A stretch of 64,000 nt of DNA from Collimonas sp. OK412 (GCF_900112135.1 NZ_FOLC01000020.1:1-64000); one strand, 5' to 3'. Shown: positions 14,604 through 22,068, counted from the first letter of the stretch. Translations and numbers: made by a program. Notes: generated from the letters alone by a model not told the origin.

Positions 14604-15260
14604 TCATACAAATAATGGATAGCTGCCATCGTCCGTCGCCGCCTTCGCGCGGAAATCGGCAATCATCGACCGGCGCTCTACAAACTGCTTTGCCTTACAC
14701 GCGGCGTCGCCGGCGGCGTCCACCGCACTCTCCAGGATCGAGCCGGCCAGAACATCGTTCTGAAATGCCTCGTTCTTGCGGCATACCTTGTCGTACGCCT
14801 CCTGCAGCTGGCCAATACGCTGGGTCAAGCTTTCGAGATGCGAACGCAATGGCGCCACCTCCCCGGCGTTCTTGAGCAAGACGGTGACCATCGCCGCGAC
14901 GTTCTGCTCTACAGTCCCCTGCACCGACCGCAGCACCGCCACCTGCTCTGCTGTGCGCGGATCCCGCTCAGGTTCATTCGACAGCCCAAGGAGGTAATCA
15001 GCACTCACCCCATAGGCGATAGCAGCACGCACAATGAACTCTCTCGATACGTTCGCCTGGCCGGCTTCAATCTTGGAAAGCTGCGACGAATTGCTATAAC
15101 CTAAAGTCTTCGCCGCTTCACGCTGATCGAGGTGGTTGAGCTTCCTGGCCAGAATGAGGCGACGGCAGATTTCTTCTCCTTTATCGCTGGCCTGGGCACC
15201 AGCGCCAGCACGTCTGTCCGCCGACGCCGAAAACGCCGCAATGTCATTAATGTATCCCAT
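14604..15260 (-). CDS. phage XRE-family regulator with C-terminal helical domain
   Basis: A 218-residue protein; the ATG at 15260 has GGAG six bases upstream and is preferred over the frame's first ATG. An XRE helix-turn-helix occupies residues about 32-92 (ICRRLILARKLNHLDQREAA, then LGYSNSSQLSKIEAGQANVS, then YGVSADYLLGLS). The C-terminal half is helical and may be a coiled coil (VAPLRSHLESLTQRIGQLQEAYDKVCRKNEAFQ). It is the last gene of the leftward replication operon, so it may control late functions. Which genes it acts on is unknown because no late genes follow here. Confidence 0.8.
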   Translation of the reverse strand: MGYINDIAAFSASADRRAGAGAQASDKGEEICRRLILARKLNHLDQREAAKTLGYSNSSQLSKIEAGQANVSREFIVRAAIAYGVSADYLLGLSNEPERDPRTAEQVAVLRSVQGTVEQNVAAMVTVLLKNAGEVAPLRSHLESLTQRIGQLQEAYDKVCRKNEAFQNDVLAGSILESAVDAAGDAACKAKQFVERRSMIADFRAKAATDDGSYPLFV

Positions 15261-15290
15261 AGTGCTCTCCACCTTCATTTTGCAATTCGT

Positions 15291-15692
15291 TCATACGCCC
15301 AGCTCCTGGCACTGAATACTCACTACGGCAACGGCAGCGCTAAATACGTTGATCGGAATGTGACTGAGCATTTCATCCAACCCGCCGGCGGCACAGCGCA
15401 GGGATGTGGCCTCGGCTACAGACACGCCAACCTTGCCAACCCTATCGAAGCGGTCACAGATTGCCAGCATGGTGTTGTTGGCTCTTGCCAGCGACTCGCC
15501 GCGGGCGCCAGTATTTCCCATAGCCAGCAACATCTTGGATAGCTGGTTATAGGCGTCTGGGCTTGGTTCCGCAATCAACAGCTCAATCGCCAGCCTAAGT
15601 TCCAGCGCCAGGTCGTTGCGGGTGCATCGCATCATCGGAACGAATGCTCCTCTCGGCTTGTATGCTTTGCGGGGTCGTTTAGTACCAGCCAT
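15291..15692 (-). CDS. phage hypothetical protein
   Basis: A 133-residue helical protein. A basic N-terminus (GTKRPRKAYKPRGAF) is followed by regular helices (LALELRLAIELLIAEPSPDAY, LSKMLLAMGNTGARGESLARA). Its ATG overlaps the stop of the RusA gene, and it ends 30 bases before the XRE regulator. This position, after RusA in a replication operon, often holds Burkholderiales phage genes of unknown function. Confidence 0.75.
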   Translation of the reverse strand: MAGTKRPRKAYKPRGAFVPMMRCTRNDLALELRLAIELLIAEPSPDAYNQLSKMLLAMGNTGARGESLARANNTMLAICDRFDRVGKVGVSVAEATSLRCAAGGLDEMLSHIPINVFSAAVAVVSIQCQELGV

Positions 15693-16174
15693 TACAGACT
15701 CCCTTCCACCGGCTTGACGTCAACCGCCGCAAACGGGCGTGCGGCATAATGCTTGCTGGCGACGATGCGCACTACCTGCGAGTCATCACCCCACACAATC
15801 TTGTTGCAAGCGTCTTTGATCCCCTTAACCACGTTGTCTAGGTCCGGCTTGCTCGTTGGTCGCAAATCACCCGAAATTGCCCGTGCGCGCTTCACCTTGG
15901 AATAGCTGGCGGGGATTTGCATGTACAGGAGGACGTGCAGTTCAACGGGTCCAGCCAGCGGACTGGCGCCACACATCGACGCCTTCGCCGCCCAGCTCAC
16001 CTGTTGCTCGTAAGTCGCCGTCTTGGCCGGCGTGTATGCCTTGACGCCCTTCCCTACGCGAGCAAAGCGCGGGCGGCCTTTCGCTACTGGCTGACCGTCC
16101 ACGACGAAATTGATTACAGCCGCCAGAGAGCTCGACGCCCCCAATTTCACTTCCGTACGCTCAAGGCAAGTCAT
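15692..16174 (-). CDS. rusA: RusA-family Holliday junction resolvase
   Basis: A 160-residue endonuclease that cuts Holliday junctions formed in phage recombination or replication. Landmarks: FVVDGQPVAKGRPRFARVG (residues about 23-41), the catalytic KPDLDNVVKGIKDA (two aspartates, about 109-122) and WGDDSQVVRI (about 128-137), with the late basic VASKHYA. All acidic residues expected in the RusA active site are present. The start at 16174 overlaps the initiator gene by 14 bases. Confidence 0.92.
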   Translation of the reverse strand: MTCLERTEVKLGASSSLAAVINFVVDGQPVAKGRPRFARVGKGVKAYTPAKTATYEQQVSWAAKASMCGASPLAGPVELHVLLYMQIPASYSKVKRARAISGDLRPTSKPDLDNVVKGIKDACNKIVWGDDSQVVRIVASKHYAARPFAAVDVKPVEGSL

Positions 16175-17078
16175 CCAACATTCCTTTCGATTTAATCAAC
16201 GCTTTCAAATTCAACCCCTCGGGCTTCTTGCCTCGCACCTCCTCGGCGCGGTCAGACCTGGTTATCCTGCTGCGCGGCGGAGGTGGCGCTTGCCCGCCGT
16301 TGTCGATGGCAGCCTGCACCCGCCCCTTGAATGCCGGCATTGACTCGCCAGCAATTGGCATAAGGCCGAGCTCCACCCCTTTGGCGACGGTGGAAGCGTC
16401 CGTTGCCCACCATGCGCCCTGCCCGCCGGCCTTGCTGGCGACAAGCGGCTTCTCGTTGCGGCACCAATTGCGCCAGGTCGCTTGCCAATCGGTTTTGCAT
16501 CCGCGCTGCCCTGGCTGCGAGATCCAGTGATCTCGAAACTTGTCGGCCACCAAGCGGACATGCTCCGGCGTCCAGGTCGGATGCATCTCCAGCGCCCAGT
16601 CTCCCCACGACTTCGTAAGTGCCCAGTCTTCGAGCAAGCGGGAACCGCGTGCCCTCTGACGTTTACTTGATGGTTCAATTGATGGTTCCTTGATGGTTCT
16701 GGGTGCGAGATCTGCGGGGGTGGGGTGCGAAATCTGCAGGGGTACGGATGCAGATTCTGCGGGGGTGGGTGCAGATACTGCGGGGTGCCGAATCTGCGGG
16801 GGTGCGAATTCTGCGGGGGTGCTAAAACTGCGGGGGTCTATTTTGTACACGGTGCTGCGCCCGTTACGCAGGCCACGCCTCACTATGCCGGCCGCTTCCA
16901 TATCCGTAATGTGCTGCTGTACCGTGCGCTCGCCCATGCTGCACTTCTGGGCAATGGCGCCAACAGATGGATAGCATTCCCCCTGGTCGTTCGCGTTGTC
17001 GCACAACGCAAGCAGCACCATTTTTCGACCAGACGGCAAATCAGTCTTCCAAGCAAGAGACATTAAATTAATACTCAT
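16161..17078 (-). CDS. phage replication initiator-like protein
   Basis: A 305-residue protein. Residues about 1-75 form a winged helix-turn-helix typical of phage replication proteins (LPSGRKMVLLALCDNANDQG, then CYPSVGAIAQKCSMGERTVQ). A flexible proline/alanine-rich linker of about 65 residues follows, which encodes the iteron repeats. The C-terminal half has a tryptophan-rich DnaT/initiator-like segment (WTPEHVRLVADKFRDHW, CKTDWQATWRNWCRNEK). As with lambda O, it would bind the origin inside its own gene and recruit host helicase; no helicase or loader gene is seen beside it. The TAATG junction with the upstream gene suggests coupling. Confidence 0.8.
   Translation of the reverse strand: MSINLMSLAWKTDLPSGRKMVLLALCDNANDQGECYPSVGAIAQKCSMGERTVQQHITDMEAAGIVRRGLRNGRSTVYKIDPRSFSTPAEFAPPQIRHPAVSAPTPAESASVPLQISHPTPADLAPRTIKEPSIEPSSKRQRARGSRLLEDWALTKSWGDWALEMHPTWTPEHVRLVADKFRDHWISQPGQRGCKTDWQATWRNWCRNEKPLVASKAGGQGAWWATDASTVAKGVELGLMPIAGESMPAFKGRVQAAIDNGGQAPPPPRSRITRSDRAEEVRGKKPEGLNLKALIKSKGMLDDLP
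16667..16838. repeat. iteron cluster within the initiator gene, putative phage origin
   Basis: On the plus strand seven copies of a 12-mer (A/T)CTGCGGGGGTG, some with one or two changes, start near 16711, 16733, 16756, 16777, 16793, 16810 and 16827. Spacing goes from 22-23 to 17 bp. Just to the left are three direct copies of TTGATGGTTC (16667, 16679, 16690). The block encodes the initiator's low-complexity linker. Iterons inside the initiator gene are the arrangement of lambdoid origins, hence the call. Confidence 0.6.
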
Positions 17079-17521
17079 TAGTCATCCATCAACAAACCAA
17101 GGCGCAGCAACTTCGCGCGCGTCGAGGCCACCGCTTCTTTAAATAGGGAAATCATTGAGTCATAGGAGAAGCCTTCCGGACGCCGTGCGCGACCATCAAG
17201 AACGTCGTGACAGCGGCAGCAGCCGTAGGCGCCCTTCTCATCTGCCGCCTTGATGCCGTAGCCCTTCCCGTCCTCCAGCAAATTGGAATGGCAAAGAACA
17301 GTCGTGTCGATGCGATAGTTGCAAACACCCGGAAATCGCAACGTGCATTCCTGATCGCGCGCGGAGGCGCGTATCTTGGTCAAAGGCTTATGGCGGGTCT
17401 TGATGCGCTTAGGCTGCTTCGATCGTTGAAAGGATGGGGAGGACAGAACACCAGTGAGGCCACGGGACATTGCCGTTCGGCGCATTGGCTTTGCCGAACG
17501 TTTCATGGGACTTCGCTTCAT
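17078..17521 (-). CDS. YbcO-like (DUF1364) putative nuclease
   Basis: A 147-residue protein. The ATG at 17521 overlaps the previous stop as ATGA and gives the basic start MKRSPMKRSAKPMRR. The YbcO/DUF1364 core runs from about residue 52: RDQECTLRFPGVCN, then TVLCHSNLLEDGKGYGIKA and GAYGCCRCHDVLDGR. These cysteines and histidines form the zinc/nuclease site of this HNH-related family of lambdoid phages, which acts on phage DNA recombination or host takeover. It is followed by the initiator gene with a TAATG junction. Confidence 0.85.
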   Translation of the reverse strand: MKRSPMKRSAKPMRRTAMSRGLTGVLSSPSFQRSKQPKRIKTRHKPLTKIRASARDQECTLRFPGVCNYRIDTTVLCHSNLLEDGKGYGIKAADEKGAYGCCRCHDVLDGRARRPEGFSYDSMISLFKEAVASTRAKLLRLGLLMDD

Positions 17522-17700
17522 GCACGTAACCTGCACGTCCTGCACAGATCATCGTCGTGCGCGAATTGCCCGACACTCCTTCTCTTGCGGCACGCCCCTT
17601 TGCAGACCCGCTGGGCATGATTGAAAACAATCATCTTCGCCGTGCGTTCGACATAACGATCTGCCGCATGCCGTCGATCACCTACAGACACAGGAATCAT
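17518..17700 (-). CDS. small zinc-finger-like phage protein
   Basis: A 60-residue protein held in an unbroken chain of overlaps: its ATG shares ATGA with the upstream gene's stop and its TGA shares ATGA with the YbcO-like start. The C-terminal half has a CKGAC ... CRTC pair (residues about 34-56) with RSVGQFAHDDDLC between, a pattern of small phage zinc ribbons. The double overlap is the best evidence that it is real. Function unknown; DNA or RNA contact is a guess. Confidence 0.65.
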   Translation of the reverse strand: MIPVSVGDRRHAADRYVERTAKMIVFNHAQRVCKGACRKRRSVGQFAHDDDLCRTCRLRA

Positions 17701-17870
17701 GCGGCGACCATTTCATGCAGCTCCTTCTGGCGGGCCTGATACGCAACATGCCAACGTTCAGCGGCCTCAGAATGGAATGGATACCGACAGACGCTTGCCG
17801 GCCTGCCCTGCTCCGCCGCTTCATGCGCGTGCTGGATGATGCCGGCGATGGATACAATTGGTTCGCTCAC
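17697..17870 (-). CDS. very small phage protein, ribosome-modulation-factor-like
   Basis: A 57-residue protein starting with GTG at 17870, whose GTGA overlaps the stop of the YmfL-like gene; its own stop overlaps the next start as ATGA. The sequence (IIQHAHEAAEQGRPASVCRY, then PFHSEAAERWHVAYQARQKE) has the spacing of the RMF/CrpP family: an AxxxG, a C-Y/P segment and an ERW-xGY-like helix. If right, it may bind ribosomes, but the likeness is by eye and the usual second glycine is alanine. The two overlaps strongly support translation. Confidence 0.6.
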   Translation of the reverse strand: MSEPIVSIAGIIQHAHEAAEQGRPASVCRYPFHSEAAERWHVAYQARQKELHEMVAA

Positions 17871-18331
17871 GCTGCCACCTTCTCTTCCTCGCCGCGACAG
17901 TAGATGCGGAAAGTCAGCGCCAGCAGCTCCTGGGTGTGCCGGTGGATCTCGTCGCCAATAGCGGCCAAATCAGCACGCTCGCGCTTGTCGATCTCGCCGT
18001 CCTCCGTCGCCTCATTGAAGCGGCGGGACAACAGACCAATATGAGTGTGCAGCTTGTTGAACTTGCTCAGCAGCGCTTCGTTATCGATTTCGCTTGGCGC
18101 CGGCAGCGTCACAAACACGCCACCGCTTGCAGTTGCAACCGCCTCTGCGAACAGTGTCGTTCCCGACAATGACTGCATCTGCAATGCGGTTTCGACCCAT
18201 AGCGATTGCCCCTTTTTTTCGTATATACGGTTTTCCAGCGCATCTCGTGAGTAACCGAGAGCGCCACACATCGCGTCCCATCCACCTGAGAATGCCTTGA
18301 TCATGCCTAAATACGATTGACGTAAATTCAT
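17867..18331 (-). CDS. YmfL-family phage regulatory protein
   Basis: A 154-residue protein. The N-terminus (MNLRQSYLGMIKAFSGGWDA, then MCGALGYSRDALENRIYEKK) matches the YmfL family of e14/lambdoid prophages, annotated as putative regulatory proteins occupying the cII position. Residues about 95-140 form long helices that may dimerise (IGLLSRRFNEATEDGEIDKRER). Being the second gene after cro, it fits a CII-like early regulator. AAGGAAAGTAGGG before its ATG is a good binding site. The 236-bp gap upstream (18332-18567) contains a 60-codon frame I do not trust. Confidence 0.8.
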   Translation of the reverse strand: MNLRQSYLGMIKAFSGGWDAMCGALGYSRDALENRIYEKKGQSLWVETALQMQSLSGTTLFAEAVATASGGVFVTLPAPSEIDNEALLSKFNKLHTHIGLLSRRFNEATEDGEIDKRERADLAAIGDEIHRHTQELLALTFRIYCRGEEEKVAA

Positions 18332-18567
18332 CCCTACTTTCCTTCTTTATGGTGGTTTTGATTCTGTGGAACTGTGGTTACAGTTCGATCATGGGAAATC
18401 AACTTGAAATTTAAAATTTGTAGAAAAATTAATCTGCAATGGATTTAGGATCCCTCGCGAAGAAACCGCTAAAGACGCAGGGACAGTTGCCCATCGAACT
18501 ACGGTATTTCGAAGCGAGCGGAAAACCCGCAAAGCGCCGCCACTTGAACGGAGTTGAGGGCGGGAAA

Positions 18568-18762
18568 TCACATTTGAGAATTACAAACGACTTTATACAA
18601 ATCCAGAATTGCCAGACGCGTCCTGCCCATGCAATCGGCTTGCCCCTTAAGTATTCGATTCACAGTTGGTTGGGAGACGCCTATCTTTGTGGCGATAATC
18701 GGCTCACTCCATCTCGTTTTAACTTTGATTTCTCTTAGCGTCGTGCTGATATTTTTTTCCAT
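18568..18762 (-). CDS. Cro-like repressor
   Basis: A 64-residue protein if the ATG at 18762 is used; the longer frame would run into the cI gene's N-terminus. A helix-turn-helix covers most of it (LREIKVKTRWSEPIIATKIG, then VSQPTVNRILKGQADCMGR). The recognition helix (QPTVNRILKG) is almost the same as in the facing CI repressor (QPTINRILKG), as expected for proteins competing for shared operators. Divergent from cI with about 90 bp between; first gene of the leftward operon. Confidence 0.85.
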   Translation of the reverse strand: MEKNISTTLREIKVKTRWSEPIIATKIGVSQPTVNRILKGQADCMGRTRLAILDLYKVVCNSQM

Positions 18763-18851
18763 ACGCGCATAATATACGCGAACGGATAATATTTCAATTC
18801 GCGATTGAATAGATATTTGCTCCCAGCTATACGTGGATGTATATTCCAAAC
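18763..18851. promoter_or_regulatory. cI-cro divergent operator region
   Basis: The 89 bases between the divergent starts contain repeated ATACGCG elements (about 18761, 18774) and the near-palindrome CAATTCGCGATTG (about 18797), all plausible half-sites for CI and Cro. TATAAT-like hexamers occur on both strands (for example GATAATAT near 18786). I cannot assign exact -35/-10 boxes. Confidence 0.45.
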
Positions 18852-19532
18852 ATGACAATCGCCAAACGACTTGATGCTGCAATGAGAGCGGCCGGATTCG
18901 AAACGCAAAGCGCGCTTTCGCGTAAATCTGGCGTTCCGCAGCCGACCATAAATCGGATACTGAAGGGCCTAGGGAAAAAAGGCCCAGAAACAGAAACGAT
19001 TAAAAAACTGGCCGCCGCATGCAATGTCAGCGCCTCATGGCTTATCGACGAAACAAGCGAGTCGAGACAGGCGGGTAGCGATGCATACAACGCAGGACCT
19101 GAACAAAATCTACCTAAAGGGAAGTACGTGGCAATAGTGGGAATTGGGCAAGGTGGGGCAGATGGGTATATCAGTATTAATGACTATCTACCAGGAGACG
19201 GTGATGGCTATATCTATACATATAGCCGTGATCCAGGTGCATATGGTCTTCGCGTTCGTGGGGATAGCATGAGACCACGTATCAAGAGCGGCGAATTTTT
19301 GGTCGTAGAGCCGACGAGCGAGGCCCAGCCTGGTGACGATGTAGTCGTAAAGTTGAACAACGACAAAGCTCTTGTAAAGGAAATGCTTTGGGTTCGTGAG
19401 GACGAAATATCCCTGGGCTCTATTAACAACGGGATTCCCCCGATAACAATTCAGCTAGCCGATATTCGCAGCATCCATCGAGTTGCAGCCATCGTGCCAC
19501 GTGGCTCCGCACTGCTAAAAGCCCGAGAATAA
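18852..19532 (+). CDS. CI-like repressor with S24 autoprotease domain
   Basis: A 226-residue protein from the ATG at 18852 (an ATG five codons upstream is the alternative; neither has a strong binding site). Residues about 1-65 are an XRE domain (TIAKRLDAAMRAAGF, SGVPQPTINRILKGLG). After a linker comes the LexA/CI S24 peptidase, with the serine in VRGDSMRPRI and the lysine in DKALVKEM. RecA-stimulated self-cleavage, hence SOS induction, follows from family. It would hold the prophage silent by binding the operators shared with Cro. Confidence 0.92.
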   Translation: MTIAKRLDAAMRAAGFETQSALSRKSGVPQPTINRILKGLGKKGPETETIKKLAAACNVSASWLIDETSESRQAGSDAYNAGPEQNLPKGKYVAIVGIGQGGADGYISINDYLPGDGDGYIYTYSRDPGAYGLRVRGDSMRPRIKSGEFLVVEPTSEAQPGDDVVVKLNNDKALVKEMLWVREDEISLGSINNGIPPITIQLADIRSIHRVAAIVPRGSALLKARE

Positions 19533-19680
19533 TTTTACCGCCTAGAAGTCCCCAGCCTGGACGTAGGATCGTCCGGCGACGTACATGCAACATAAATTGC
19601 ATCGAACTATGCTCAACACTATGTTTGGTTTTGGCAATCCCCCAGTCGATCCTCTATCAAGCAGATACTCAATAGCGGCT

Positions 19681-20136
19681 TTAGATTCCGCCCCCCAATG
19701 CTACTCCTAAGAGCTTCCTTGCTATTTCATCTGTCTTGGCGATCGATATTTCTTCCACCGACCCGAATTCAGTGCCGCCACCTTCTAGGGTGCCCGCTAC
19801 GTGAAAATGAACATGACTGATTGCCTGTCCCGCCGAAACCCCATTGTTCTGCCACACTGCAATCCCGGGTTTTCCGTACGCCCGATTAATTAGAGCTGCT
19901 GCGTTTCGAACTTCGATAGCAATAGCGGCGGCTTCGGCATCCGTAAGGTCTAGAATGGTTGGCACATGTCTTAGTGGTAAAACAAGTAAGTGCGGATGCC
20001 CTCTCTGTTCCCGTGTGACGAAAGTCGCCGTATCCGCTGTACGAGATAGAATCGTATAAGGACGCGCCCCACTAAGGTAGGCGCAAAATGCACATCCAAT
20101 GTCTTCCGGAAGTTCAATACTCGATTCGTTACTCAT
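19681..20136 (-). CDS. HIT-family hydrolase, third gene of a Thoeris-like operon
   Basis: A 151-residue protein of the histidine-triad superfamily. The active site SHVHFHVAG (residues about 107-115) carries all three histidines. The N-terminus has GCAFCAYLSG, whose CxxC is common in HINT/HIT-like hydrolases, and the middle has HPLVLP-type and HVPTILDLTDAEA segments typical of the fold. HIT enzymes split nucleotide phosphoanhydride or phosphoramidate bonds. Its ATG overlaps the macro-protein stop as ATGA, so it is co-translated with a TIR/macro pair. A role in degrading or processing the TIR signal is inference. Confidence 0.85.
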   Translation of the reverse strand: MSNESSIELPEDIGCAFCAYLSGARPYTILSRTADTATFVTREQRGHPHLLVLPLRHVPTILDLTDAEAAAIAIEVRNAAALINRAYGKPGIAVWQNNGVSAGQAISHVHFHVAGTLEGGGTEFGSVEEISIAKTDEIARKLLGVALGGGI

Positions 20137-20975
20137 GATGATCGTAGTGATGACAAAAAGGACTGCAACTCAAGTCGATCAAGCTTCATGTAGTCTTCGG
20201 GTCTGACGACGATTCGAAGTTCATCACAAATCTTCCCACCGCGCGATGCAAACATGAAAGACAGAAGGATAAAACGAATTGCATCCTGCGCTGGGAGGAC
20301 GCTCGATATTCGTGCTAGCCCACCGCCAATGACTGGTATCGACACGGTACCTCCGTTACTTTTTTTTGATACTTCGTCCCACAATAAGAGAAGGCTCTTC
20401 CAAACCTTATCGGGCGTTGAGTGCGCATTATTGAAAGCGTCCATTTCGCAGTACGCCAGAAAGAAAATCAACCGAGCCGCATGCTTGACAGTTGCAATGG
20501 TGCCGACACCATACTGTGCCTGTTTCCCTGCTTTTGCAATAGTACCAACTGATGGTTTGCCGGCAAGAGCGGTAGTCAGTTGTGCGTCAAGTTCTTTCAG
20601 ATCTCCGCCATAGAGAATTTTTAGTGCTTGGCCTTGAAGGCTTTCCGCAGAAATTATAATCGGCGTTTCGGTGTCAAAAGTATCTGTCGTACCGATCACA
20701 AGATGCGTCGTCTCAGCAAGCATGTCACCCTTAACGATCGTAATTTTGGTCTTGGGCGCGCTATAGTCTTGCGTTATGAGTCTCGGCCAGGACCATACAA
20801 GTCCGGCAATAAGTGATATAGCTATTACCAAGAGTAGGAATGGCATGCCTTGGAAAAACGTGACCTTAGGGTTAATCACATTGCTAGTTTGCAGAATCAT
20901 TGACAGTCCGCCCAGACACGCAAATGATCTGGTCAGAAATTGGCGCCAGAAGCGCCACGTCTTAAAAATTCCCAT
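20133..20975 (-). CDS. thsA: membrane-anchored macro-domain effector (type II Thoeris ThsA-like)
   Basis: A 280-residue protein. Two hydrophobic segments near the N-terminus (about residues 16-32 and 43-64, FQGMPFLLLVIAISLIAGLV) anchor it in the inner membrane. From about residue 75 comes a macro-type domain: KITIVKGDMLAETTHLVIGT, then ISAESLQGQAL, then GGTVSIPVIGGGLARISSVL. This TM-plus-macro layout (DUF6430-like) is, to my knowledge, that of the effector in type II Thoeris, where an ADP-ribose-derived signal made by the TIR partner binds the macro domain and membrane damage follows. Its ATG directly follows the TIR stop. Function here is inferred from architecture and neighbours. Confidence 0.78.
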   Translation of the reverse strand: MGIFKTWRFWRQFLTRSFACLGGLSMILQTSNVINPKVTFFQGMPFLLLVIAISLIAGLVWSWPRLITQDYSAPKTKITIVKGDMLAETTHLVIGTTDTFDTETPIIISAESLQGQALKILYGGDLKELDAQLTTALAGKPSVGTIAKAGKQAQYGVGTIATVKHAARLIFFLAYCEMDAFNNAHSTPDKVWKSLLLLWDEVSKKSNGGTVSIPVIGGGLARISSVLPAQDAIRFILLSFMFASRGGKICDELRIVVRPEDYMKLDRLELQSFLSSLRSS

Positions 20976-21485
20976 TTAAAGCCCGAGATCGCTGTAGATC
21001 TTTGCGGGATACAGATGCGGCCCCTTCTTTTCGCTTGCCGCGAATGTAACCGCATAATTGTCGAGTCCATACATGATGATCTTCGGCTGGTATGAAACCG
21101 AGACGGTGTAGTAATCGGCGTTTAGTAATAGGTCGGGGATATAACCTCTGTCCACAGTCCGATCTTGATCTAAATTGACCACCACAACGGGCAAATTGAA
21201 TTCAATGATCACCTCGATTTCGTGAGCCAAGAACGACACTCCGTCGCCGCTCTTGCGCTTTCCATCCTTGCTTCCCAAAAGGACGACCTGCTTGGCGTTC
21301 TTCAATCGTTCTCGCAGGTTTCGTTTTATCGTTTCTGGCGTACTGGTATCGCGAGAAACGAAGAGATCGTGCGCATCGAAGAAGTCGAAATCGATATGTT
21401 CATTTGCCTTCCATGCCTCCATTAGGCGGTACTTGCTGATGTCTTCGCTCGCAAACGCCACGTAGGTCTTGTTTCGATAGCTCAT
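20976..21485 (-). CDS. thsB: TIR-like domain protein (ThsB-like signal synthase)
   Basis: A 169-residue protein; the ATG at 21485 with GGGGAG upstream is preferred to the longer frame. The TIR-like (DUF1863/ThsB) fold is clear: KTYVAFASEDISKYRLMEAW, FDFFDAHDLFVSRDTS, ETIKRNLRERLKNAKQVVLL, FLAHEIEVIIEFNLPVVVVN. The last helix carries the conserved glutamates expected near the active site. In Thoeris, such proteins sense infection and make a cyclic or conjugated ADP-ribose signal from NAD. First gene of the leftward three-gene operon inside the prophage, next to cI. Confidence 0.85.
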   Translation of the reverse strand: MSYRNKTYVAFASEDISKYRLMEAWKANEHIDFDFFDAHDLFVSRDTSTPETIKRNLRERLKNAKQVVLLGSKDGKRKSGDGVSFLAHEIEVIIEFNLPVVVVNLDQDRTVDRGYIPDLLLNADYYTVSVSYQPKIIMYGLDNYAVTFAASEKKGPHLYPAKIYSDLGL

Positions 21486-21707
21486 AAGTCTCCCCTGTTG
21501 TATGCCCACGGAATGCGGGCCCCGCTCTGCCATTTTCGAACCGGCAATCCCCCAAATTCCAGACTGTATTGTCGCTAAAGCATATTCGCACTGTAATTAA
21601 CATCCAGCAACAATAATCACGGTTAATAAGCACGAGTGAAAGACGAGCCATTTGCCACGCATACCAACAGTCGGATTCCATAAATGAAATATTTATTCAT
21701 TCTCGTA

Positions 21708-21735
21708 TTGATTTAATTATTCATTTGCGTATAAT
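21708..21735 (+). promoter_or_regulatory. promoter of the rightward recombination module
   Basis: TTGATT (21708-21713) and a perfect TATAAT (21730-21735) are 16 bp apart, upstream of the genes from 21826. A 9-bp inverted repeat AATGAAATA / TATTTCATT (21683-21691 and 21737-21745) brackets it and could be an operator. The 340-bp gap 21486-21825 holds this promoter and presumably the leftward TIR promoter; no gene is seen. Confidence 0.6.
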
Positions 21736-21825
21736 TTATTTCATTGGAGCAGCAATCACTTTGCAATTTTGTGCCGGATTTTGCTGCCCAATTTCTGCGC
21801 AAATTGACTAATTGGGGAGATTGCA

Positions 21826-22068
21826 GTGGGCGACGTAGCAGACATGATGTTGGATGGGACGCTTTGCCAAGGTTGCGGCGTATTTCTTAACGAAGATGCG
21901 CCTGGCTTTCCATGCAGCTGCCGCAATTGCAAAGCTGAGGAAAAGAAGGGCAAAGCAGCAGCCTATCAGCCACCGAAACCAAAAGCCAAATGCACTGTAT
22001 GCGGACACAAGGTCAAGCCGACAGGATTGCCAGACCACATGCGTGATGCGCACAAGGAGCCGGCATGA
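21826..22068 (+). CDS. phage zinc-finger small protein
   Basis: An 80-residue protein starting with GTG at 21826 (GGGGAG lies upstream; an internal ATG is possible). It has two cysteine pairs for one or two zinc sites: CQGCG ... CSCRNC (residues about 14-35) and CTVCGHKVKP ... H (about 56-71, followed by LPDHMRDAHKE, a C2H2-like ending). First gene after the rightward promoter. Its stop overlaps the next ATG (ATGA). Confidence 0.75.
   Translation: MGDVADMMLDGTLCQGCGVFLNEDAPGFPCSCRNCKAEEKKGKAAAYQPPKPKAKCTVCGHKVKPTGLPDHMRDAHKEPA

Noticed and set aside
18389-18571. 60-codon leftward frame starting with a GTG that overlaps the cro stop
   Set aside because: No binding site beyond the overlap, no family, and a basic low-complexity composition; it may just be open by chance in the cro-YmfL gap.
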